DNA of 64,000 bases from the NCBI RefSeq assembly GCF_000182925.2, contig NC_026506.1, positions 1,364,001 through 1,428,000 on the forward strand. The letters run 5' to 3'. The stretch comes from Neurospora crassa OR74A (lineage: Eukaryota > Ascomycota > Sordariomycetes > Sordariales > Sordariaceae). Positions 56,033 to 64,000 of this stretch are shown piece by piece; the first letter of the stretch is position 1; each line of letters opens with the position of its first letter. A program made the position numbers and the translations under genes. A model generated the notes under the pieces. That model saw only the letters and a list, made by a program, of their open reading frames with translations, was not told the DNA's origin and ran no database searches.

Positions 56033-57307
56033 CTACTCTATCAATCGGATCTTGCCCAAGCCTAGCTTTTCAGCCTCTGCATTCAGAGCATCAATCTCTG
56101 CCTTGGCATATGGTATGCCATCTTTCAATCTCTGCTCCTCGTTCAGCTGCTCAATCTCGCCCGGGAAGTAAATTCTGTCGACGCCATGCATCTTCTCCGA
56201 GTTCACCGCTTTCTGGTATAGGATATCCATGCGTTCCCTGAACTCGTCCAGGCTCATGAACAAGTCAGGCTTGATGGCCACGAAGAAGTGGCCAACGTCC
56301 CCCGGCTTGGACATATCATACGGCCCCGTGACGCCTCCAGCAAACGCAGAACCCGAAAGCACGCCGGAGAAGACATCCATCATGATCGCCAGCGCCGACC
56401 CCTTTGGCCCACCCATAGGCAGCATCACGCCTTCCAGCGCCTTGGCCGGATCATCAGTTTGCTTGCCCTCCCCATCCAAAGCCCAGTCAGTCGGTATCTT
56501 CTCTCCCCTCCTCAGCGCCTTATAGATCTTGCCCCTCGCTGCGACCGACGGGGCCATGTCCAAGATGAACGGCTTCGACCCCTCGCCCTTCCCACCCGGC
56601 GCTCCACAGGCGATGGGGCTTACACCCATCATCTTCTCCTTGGAACCCCACACGGGCAGCGCAGGCGACGAATTGGTAAAAACCAGACTCATCATGTCCG
56701 CATCCACCGCTTGCTTCACAATCCAAGCGGACATGCCAAAATGATTGCTATGCTTGACGCTTACCATTCCAATGCCATAGACGCCCGCCATTTTGATGGC
56801 GGTGTCCATGCCCAGGTGCGCGGCGGGGAAGCCGAATCCGTTCCTCGCGTCTATTTGGGCGACTACGGGCGTGATCTGCTTTAGTTCCGGCTCGGCGGCT
56901 GGGTCCAAAACCCCGCTACGCACGCGTGAGAGGTAGGATGGCAATCGCAGGATGCCGTGGCTTTCAACGCCGCGCAGGTCAGCTTGGACGAGCCCAGAGG
57001 CGGTAATTTCGGCGTTCTTGGCGGACACGCCGGAGGCCGTTAAAAGGGCGGCCGCAAAGGTTTTGGCATCGTGGTGGTTGACACGGACGAGGTTGGGGGT
57101 TTCTGTTGTTGATGCTGTCGCCATGGTTGTGGAGGGGTTATTGCTCGACTGGCGGGGGTGCTTGATCGTGGAAGGTGGTATCAGTGGTGAGGTGGTCATG
57201 TGCCCTCTTTTAAGAGATGGACGAATGCCCGGGTATCGGCAGTGATGCGGGGAAGGCCTTTTTAGTGGAATTCTTGTGGGCGTGAGCGAGGGAGCTACGG
57301 ATGGCAT
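56033..57307 (-). CDS. malate/L-lactate dehydrogenase-2 (Ldh_2) family NAD(P)-dependent oxidoreductase
   Basis: Single-exon frame. The family domain begins about residue 72 from the most upstream ATG (57307); ATGs at 57199 and 57124 are alternative starts, the last giving a 363-residue protein of normal family length. The upstream 61 residues are Pro/Arg/Ser-rich with no acids and could be a mitochondrial presequence or untranslated. Family blocks are ADLRGVESHGILRLPSYLSR (with the conserved His), DARNGFGFPAAHLGMDTAI, VKHSNHFGMSAWIVK, TNSSPALPVWGSKEKMMGV and LPMGGPKGSALAIMMDVFSG. Members reduce or oxidise 2-oxo/2-hydroxy acids (malate, sulfolactate, ureidoglycolate, cyclic imino acids); the substrate cannot be told here. 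The end has KIRLIE, not a clear peroxisomal signal. Confidence 0.88.
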   Translation of the reverse strand: MPSVAPSLTPTRIPLKRPSPHHCRYPGIRPSLKRGHMTTSPLIPPSTIKHPRQSSNNPSTTMATASTTETPNLVRVNHHDAKTFAAALLTASGVSAKNAEITASGLVQADLRGVESHGILRLPSYLSRVRSGVLDPAAEPELKQITPVVAQIDARNGFGFPAAHLGMDTAIKMAGVYGIGMVSVKHSNHFGMSAWIVKQAVDADMMSLVFTNSSPALPVWGSKEKMMGVSPIACGAPGGKGEGSKPFILDMAPSVAARGKIYKALRRGEKIPTDWALDGEGKQTDDPAKALEGVMLPMGGPKGSALAIMMDVFSGVLSGSAFAGGVTGPYDMSKPGDVGHFFVAIKPDLFMSLDEFRERMDILYQKAVNSEKMHGVDRIYFPGEIEQLNEEQRLKDGIPYAKAEIDALNAEAEKLGLGKIRLIE

Positions 57308-59235
57308 CGGAGGCTGTCAACAGTAGGTACCTACCTACTCTCGCTTCCCTTTGCATGCGTTGACGTTGCCCGCTGCTGACGGACGCTGATAGATAACCAG
57401 TTCATGCCATCGTTCGAATTTTTCTTCCCTTCTGCCTCTGGCCTCAAAGGTTCAAGTTACAGTCATCTTCGTCTACAAAAGCAAGCCAAGATGGGGAATG
57501 ACACATTAAACCGTCCCACTTGGCAAGAAAGACTGCAGAGCCAAGGACCATCTCCCGCTGTAGCCAAGCAAACCCCACGATTTGATGCCAAGATATGTAT
57601 CCATCCTTAACGACGATCCTCAAATGTCCTTTTCCTCGGGCCGCGAATAAGCTCTCAATGATTGCTAAGTCGCACGGCCAGATCAAGCTGGTCGATATAT
57701 CACATCTCAGAGCACTCTTCCCCTCTTGCAACATCCTACTATGCAGCGGTTCCCTCCGAAAACTCCCGCTTGCGCCTGTCATACATAACCTCTCGATACT
57801 CAAGGAGGAGATCCGGGTTCTGAACTCGGTGTCGCTCAAACCCGACCATACAAGAACGGTCCTGAAGACCAGGGTGAGACGCGTACATAGTACACTACTG
57901 CGTCGACTCGGAGGACTTGTGGGTGTCCCCCTGCAAAACGGTCCTCGTCTATGCCTATAACAGCACTCATGGCCGCACAAGCGACGATCTTATCAAGTGT
58001 TGCCACGCGTTCCGAATGCGGGGAAATTGAAGCATCCGGAGCTTAAGCCGAGCGGTAAGAGCAAGCTCTTTTAACCTAAGAACAACTGAGTAGGCTCGCT
58101 ACAAAACTACACCGACATGAATTCGTATGAAGTTCACTTGTGCTCGTCAACCCCGGGTATTCGGAAGCTATTGCAATGTTTGGCAACAGCATCATGGTCT
58201 CTATAGAGACCATTGCTTTGTTCTACTCTTTGGTCCAAATATTGAGCCGACCGGTGTAGCCACCTGCCAAACATGGAAATAAAGTCGCCATGCACATCAG
58301 CGCTACACTCTTTGTCAGCGTAAGACTTGCAACCCCGACTTGCGACCTCTTCCGACTACGGACGGAAGAAGATAAGGGATTCCGGAGCTCACACAGAGTC
58401 AAGAACAATGATCGGTCGTGTCTCGCACATATGACTCGGATGTGACTGCATTCACGGCGGACAATAGCCGACTGAAGAATATCCACGCCAGGACTCCCGC
58501 CTAGTAATCCTGGAAGTGGTTATGGCCCTGTGCAAGTACTACGCTAACGAACAAACCGAAGGTGAACTGCACACGTGTGCGCATTCCCGTTTAGTGATTC
58601 CTTCACCACAAGCAGGCGGCGGGATGTGGGGGACTCTACACTAGTGTACACAAGTGAGCTTCAGACGAGGCCCTCTTTCCACATCGGCATCTTGGTTCGA
58701 TGAAGGCTCATTGGCGCCCTAGAGCAGAAAATACGACGCGGAGAAGCAATGAAAAAGAGAAGAAATTCTAAAGTCGCCTCGAACTGATAAGCGCCGAACT
58801 AGCCCGGCTCGAGGGGTCTCTTTACATGCAGGAAGGTTGGGGGAAGCCATCGTGTCCATCATCAGCCAGTAACGACCGCATGCCATTGGCCAAACATTGT
58901 GGTGACCAACCAATTGTCAGGACCCAGATTCCACCACAGTAGTCTGAACGTAATTCTTCCAGATTCTGGGTTCCCGTCCGGCAAATCTTTCCCGGAGGAA
59001 GAGGAGTTGATCCTGCTTGTGGCATAGCCAAGGTGCACACTACATTCTGTTCGGTTTTCTTCAAGAACAATGAGGGCAGCTCCCACAAGTGAGATCGGCC
59101 ACTCTCGGCCCGCTTGTCATGGGTCTTGATCGTCGGTTGTCTCATAACTATTAAGTTGGTGATATCGCCCACCTCTTTTGTGTTCCTACCGCCTGTTCCT
59201 CTCATACCGCTTATCGACCGCACCCCAACCTCACG
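57308..59235. other. 1.9-kb intergenic, divergent promoters of Ldh_2 gene and sugar transporter
   Basis: It includes a palindromic AGTAGGTACCTACCTACT motif at about 57323-57340. Short frames on both strands at 57444-57980 are mutual shadows. No confident gene or RNA. Confidence 0.5.
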
Positions 59236-61193
59236 ATGGCCGGCGGCGTCAAGAAACCCGTCAACATCTTCAAGCTCAAAAACTTGGACGAGCCAAAGGA
59301 AGTGTTCAACTGGAGGCTATGGTTCGCCGTCTTGTCCTTCGGCCTGTTGGGCGCTGCCCGTGGTGTCGACGAAGGACTGATCAATGGCGCATTGAAGAGC
59401 AAGAACTTCCAGGACAGCATCAACTATGCCTCGTATTCTACGGTTGAGCAAGCGAACATCAAGGCAAACATCTCGTCTATGGTACAAATTGGGAGTGTCG
59501 GGGGGGCATTAATGTAAGGAACAATCCCGTTTCAGCACCTCTTCTTCTTCTTCGTCTTCTTCTTCTTCAGTCCCTCTTGGTTTACTGACAGATACCGGCT
59601 GCAGTGCCTTTATGATCTGTGACAGAATAGGGCGAATCTGGGCTACTCGAATACTTTGTCTACTTTGGATGTTGGGCATCGCCATCTTCATGGGTTCGAA
59701 CGGCAACCTGAGTTTAGTTTACTTTGGTAGATTTGTTGCAGGACTCGGTGTCGGACAGGTTGGTTTTACCCTACTGATGGCCTCATCGCAATGGGAATTC
59801 AGCTAATACGAGAGGAACCGCTCATTCTAGTCACCTGTCGTCGGGCCAGTTTATATCGCCGAAATAGCTCCAGCTAGCATTCGTGGTTTCTGTGTTTGTA
59901 AGTAATCCCCTTTCATCCCTTCTGCAGTATATTCATTATTTTCACATAAAACGCTCAGTACTCCTACTAACAGCTTACTTTGATTGAAAAAAAGGTACCT
60001 TCACCGGCTTCGTCTATCTCGGTATCGTCCTAGCATACTTCACCAACTACGGGTGCCAGCTTCATCTTGCCGAGACGCCAGCCCGTTGGATGGTTCCTAC
60101 CAGCCTCCATATCATATTCGCGGGCCTTATTCTTCTCCTTACCTTTCTCCAGTATGAATCGCCCCGGTACCTAGTCAAGACAGGCAAAAGCGACAAGGCG
60201 CTCCACGTCATGTCCCGTCTGCGCCACTTGCCCCCCGACCACGACTACGTTCGGCGCGAAATCAACGCCATCACGCTCAGCCACCACGAAGAAATGGAAG
60301 CTTCCAAAGGCGCCGGCTGGCTCGGCATCCTCAAAGAAACCTTCACCGTGCGCAGCAACCTCTACCGCGTTGGCCTGACTCTCGGTGCCCAGGTTATGGG
60401 TCAATGGTCCGGCGCCGGCTCCATCACCATCTACGCGCCGGACCTGTTCGAACTCCTTGGTCTTACGGGCACCAAAGAGTCGCTTTTGGTAACAGCCATC
60501 TTCGGCATCGTCAAGCTAGTTGCCGCCATCGTCTGCGCCCTCTTCCTCGTTGACTTCATCGGCCGCAAGCGCTCTCTCCTCTTGGGAATAGCCTGTCAAG
60601 CCATCTCGATGATTTACATTGCAGCCTTTTTATCCGCGACCCCCGAACTCGGCAACGAAGAGGGGTACGTGATTCCCGCCAACTCAGGAAAACTACGCGC
60701 TTCGCGAGGCGCCATCGTCATGATTTACCTATCGGGAATCGGCTGGGCGCTGGGTTGGAATAGCATGCAGTACTTGCTCAGCTCGGAGATCTTTTGTCTG
60801 CGCCTGCGTGCCTTTTGCTCGAGTTTGGCGATGTGTCTGCACTTTGCCAACCAGTACGGCAGCGCGAGGGCTGTGCCTGACATGTTGCTCCCCGTGAGAG
60901 AGGGCGGGATTTCGGGACAGGGAACTTTTTGGTTCTTTAGTGCTGTAACGATATTGGGCGGAGTATGGGTATGGTTCTTCGTACCAGAAACCGCCTCTAG
61001 GAGCTTGGAGAGTATGGATAGATTGTTTAGTTTGCCGTGGTGGCAAATTGGCAGGTATGGAAACAGGGAGGCGGAGGCGCTCGATGAGGCGGAGCGGGTT
61101 GGAGGGGAGAAGGAGGGCGAGATGATGTCCAGGAGTGGGTCGCATGTGGAGGAGGAGAAGGGTATGGCGTACGCGGCGGAGAGAAAGGTCTGA
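59236..61193 (+). CDS. MFS hexose/sugar transporter
   Basis: Four exons, 59236-59513, 59605-59758, 59831-59897 and 59995-61193, give 565 residues in closed phase, with introns of 91, 72 and 97 nt. Sugar-porter motifs: GLLGAARGVDEGLINGAL in TM1, ICDRIGRIWATR, GRFVAGLGVGQSPVVGPVYI and AEIAPASIRG (spanning exons 2-3), YESPRYLVKTGKSDKALHVM, IGRKRSLLLG and PETASRSLESMDRLF. Twelve membrane segments are expected. The acidic C-terminal tail (about 55 residues) is Glu/Ser-rich. Intron 1 contains a TTC microsatellite close to its branch site and several AG dinucleotides; only the last AG (59603-59604) keeps the frame well. Substrate unknown. It is not closely similar to the transporter at 16.3-18.3 kb. 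Confidence 0.92.
59539..59569. repeat. (TTC)n microsatellite in intron 1 of sugar transporter
   Basis: Imperfect TTC tandem repeat ending in TTCAG, inside the first intron. Confidence 0.8.
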
Positions 61194-61340
61194 TGTTGGT
61201 TGGGATTTCGAAAGAAAGAAATGTCTAAGAGTCAAAGAGTTGAATGGCTGGCCTGTGATAGTTGGAGGTAGCCAATGATATCCTGCCATGCTACCATGGT
61301 GGTTCGTATTGTCTTCATGCAATCCTTGACATAACAACAA

Positions 61341-61422
61341 GGCGTGGTGGCAGAGTGGTCTAATGCGCAAGACTAGAAATCTTGTTCCTTCGGGAGCGTC
61401 TGTTCGAATCAGGCCCACGTCG
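61341..61422 (+). tRNA. tRNA-Ser (AGA)
   Basis: Class II tRNA of 82 nt without intron. Acceptor GGCGTGG/CCACGTC with G73 at 61422. Anticodon stem CAAGA/TCTTG with loop CTAGAAA, anticodon AGA. A variable arm (TTCC TTCG GGAG) follows, and the T arm is GTCTG TTCGAAT CAGGC. It lies about 150 bp downstream of the transporter. Confidence 0.95.
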
Positions 61423-61647
61423 CACGATGACCATCAAACCCTTCTTTTTTGCCTTGTATACTAGTTTTTTACTGCAGAGGCCCGTATCATGTTCTTGGGG
61501 AGGCGGAAGTAGACATTACGAACGGCAGAAATTTCTGTGCGATATTTGGCAGGTTTTGTATTTTATTTCGTAGTATTTTTGTGCGCTAAGATTGCCAACG
61601 TACGCCTTGACTATATAATATCTCAATTCAAGCCAGTCAATATCCAA

Positions 61648-61719
61648 GGTCCGCTGGCTCAATGGCAGAGCGTCTGACTACGAATCAGGAGGTTCCAGGT
61701 TCGACCCCTGGGTGGATCG
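61648..61719 (+). tRNA. tRNA-Arg (ACG)
   Basis: 72 nt, no intron. Acceptor GGTCCGC/GTGGATC with G73; D arm TGGCTCAATGGCAGAG; anticodon stem CTGA/TCAG with loop CTACGAA (anticodon ACG); T arm CCAGG TTCGACC CCTGG. T-runs follow from 61723. Confidence 0.95.
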
Positions 61720-64000
61720 ATTATTTTTCAACTTTTTTTCTAGTGACTTTTGGTTTGTCCTTCTTTTCACGCTTCAGTGACACTCCTTTTTTACTCCTTC
61801 CTTTTCCGTTTTTTCAATTACAAACCTCAAGCACTTTTTACTCCCCTGTTTGAAAGTACCTTAGATAGGCTTACCGGCCTTTAGGAACTGCACCTTGCAA
61901 GAAGTATCGAACTTGGACCTGAGGCAAGAACATCAATTGAATTACGTACGTCACGTAGCACAAAATTTCTCGTGGCTATCACATATTTCCACATGAAGCC
62001 GACCAAATCTCCTAATGCGTGCAGAAATAGCGATAGAGGTATGTATATCCAAAGCTCAAGGTTCCAAAACTTACCTGGCTCCGACTTTGGAAAGCTTTGG
62101 ATAATGACAGTTGCGATAGCACGCGGCAGATGTTCTTCGTCAGAAGACATAGCACTCACGCATGGCCGTGGCCAGGTCTCGGATGAAGGAGCCCTCCAGT
62201 CAGCCACAGTCCAACGTCCATATGCAGACGCCGAGCGATGTCCTTCACCCAATCACCATGTCCCATTGGAAATTAGTGACAATGTCTCCCTTTTGGGAGT
62301 CTATTATACCCACTCTCACCCAAGTTGGGCAAGCCCGATACTCAGTCATTGCCGCCGGTGGCTTCGGGAATCGAGATTTGTTTCTCAAGGCAATCTTACC
62401 CAAGGAAGCAGGCCAGTGTGTGATGAGAACGGGGCGAGGCAACGCATTTCCAGGCACAAAAAGCATGCAAATACAACTTCCCATATGCCTCATGACATGG
62501 GTGGTGTTGCCTTCTTCCGTGCCAACGCCAGTCTTACTATCACCACCATCTTGGAGCATCTTCGAGTCCATCGGTGACGAGTTGACATGCCGTCACAACA
62601 ATGAGAAGGTGCCTGGGCGCCACGAGTAGACAACCAACAAGCTATGTTCCTCAAGGCAGACAGCAAAAGATCAAAAAATTCCAAGTCTTTGCCATGACAT
62701 AAAGTGAAATACGAAGGAGAAATTCCTCGGTCACTATCTTGGCTGTCGCGGCGTAGAGGCTGAGGTGGCAATCGGCAACCCTGATTTGCTGGGCGGTGTT
62801 GTTGAAGTGCGAAAGTCAATCCCACATCCGAATCATACCCGTGTAAGCCAGTGGCACCGTTGCAACGGGCGGCCTGGCCTGCGATGCAGCTCATCAATAG
62901 TCCTCCGGATGATATAGGTATGTGGGGGCTGTTGTTACCTCGTATATTCGTAAATTCCTTAAACCTTCATCAACGTCCCAATATCAATGTTTCTGTTGGT
63001 GCCGTTGAAAGGCATTTGCAGCCGTTTTTGAACGAGTTTACACACCTTGCCATGATGCATTTGGGAGTATCATGACTCTTTTCATAACCTGTACAAAGTA
63101 AGATGTATGACGATCCACGAATCAGAGCTACGGCATAAAAGCCTAAGAAGATCATCCACGAGTAGGCGGGCATATATCATTGAGCAAGTGCTATCACGTT
63201 CCCATTCGGAACATCACATAAGACAACGGGATAGCCAAGCTCCATCCTTTGGGGCAAGTCATCCGATAAACGCCATGTTTTGTTCGAAGCAGCCACAGAG
63301 TCCTGTGGGCACCGCCTGACATCTTGCCTCACCGACGCCTGGCAGTTGTTTGCACTCTAATCGTCCCCCACCACCCTTTTGGTTGAGGTGTTTAGCGAAG
63401 GATTGGCAGCGCCTTTCTTTTGGACTTCTTTCACCATTCAAATCAGGATGTCAATTCTTCCTCATTGGTTTCAGCCACGATCTCACAGGTAATGGCACAG
63501 ACAGGCAGCCAGGCACCGAAAGCAGTAATACAGTGGCGCAGGCCAAAGGCCACTTTCGTGTTCAACTTCACAACTACCTGGCATTGTGATGGAGGTGGGG
63601 GACATGGAAGAAATCACCCGAGCACATGCAGAAAATCAGGGTTGGTGGTTTTTTGTTCGGTCAGTAAGTTCCTCTTATCATCAGACATTTTGCCGAATAT
63701 TTCCTCTTAGCGCCTTTGACGCACTGAAAGCTACAATTTTTAAGTGTCCAAACACATGGCGGCGAAAGAGATCGAAATATCCGGCATTGATCCTGCTATC
63801 TTGAGTCTTGAACGTGGACTGAGGGCTACTAGTATCCATTCGGACAACCTCCTCCGCAGGTTCAGACTGTTGAACAGACTCCGTAACGGGAAGCTGTGTG
63901 GACCACCGTTGCAATGGCGAGTTACGGCGAAGCATCATCCCCTTTGCAGCCAGCATTTAGGGGTGGGTGTGTATCTTCCTGGCACTCACGTTGCCTGGAC
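61720..64000. other. terminal 2.3 kb without a confident gene
   Basis: Several overlapping frames up to 201 codons occur on both strands (for example 61972-62577 + and 62245-62571 -) but none has recognisable motifs, consistent splice signals or better support than its antisense partner. Could hold promoters for genes beyond the window. Confidence 0.4.

Noticed and set aside
61972-62897. Frames of 100-200 codons on both strands
   Set aside because: They overlap each other on opposite strands, have no recognisable domain and no consistent intron signals; not enough to call a gene.
1-64000. 5S rRNA genes, rDNA and CRISPR arrays
   Set aside because: I looked for the Neurospora 5S ends and internal blocks and for regularly spaced repeats; none seen.

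Overview
The window reads as nuclear DNA of a filamentous ascomycete, almost certainly Neurospora (N. crassa or a very close relative). Most genes have short introns of about 50-130 nt with GTAAGT/GTATGT donors, CTAAC or CTGAC branch sites and YAG acceptors. G+C is moderate, and tRNA genes are single and dispersed, two of them with introns. Three spliced models match what I remember of known Neurospora proteins: a 346-residue cytochrome c heme lyase (cyt-2), a 521-residue Tob55/Sam50 with alternative splice choices, and a 1547-residue PDR-type ABC pump (cdr4). The species call rests on memory of these proteins, not on a database search.

Layout. 0-9 kb: the 3' end of an unidentified low-complexity protein (+), then a Nop8-like nucleolar RRM protein, cytochrome c heme lyase and a mitochondrial UbiB/ABC1 kinase (Cqd1/ADCK2 type), all on the minus strand. 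9.5-23 kb: a carbohydrate-rich stretch holding a GH71 alpha-1,3-glucanase without signal peptide (-), ribosomal protein eS28 (+), a secreted family PL4 rhamnogalacturonan lyase (+) convergent with an MFS sugar transporter (-), a second MFS protein (+), and a stand-alone AA8 cytochrome-domain protein (-). 23-31 kb: D-arabinose dehydrogenase (ARA2, +), Tob55 (-) and the tail-anchored E2 enzyme Ubc6 (+). 33-38 kb: the PDR pump cdr4 (-). 38-44.9 kb: a 7-kb stretch with no confident gene, holding a kinase-like glycine-loop fragment, a G17 tract and odd open frames. 44.9-57.3 kb: a Sip5-like RING-type protein (+), tRNA-Tyr and tRNA-Met (both interrupted), a Trf4-type poly(A) polymerase (-), Arp6 (+) and a malate/lactate dehydrogenase-2 family oxidoreductase (-). 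59-64 kb: a second MFS sugar transporter (+), tRNA-Ser(AGA), tRNA-Arg(ACG), and a last 2.3 kb without a supportable gene.

The genes are mostly independent housekeeping loci. Plausible functional groupings are the pectin lyase with its convergent sugar transporter, and three mitochondrial-biogenesis genes (cyt-2, Cqd1-like, tob55) that probably share the window by chance. All multi-exon models below were spliced by hand; in each the phase closes exactly over all exons. No intact mobile element, CRISPR array, rRNA gene or retroelement was recognised.
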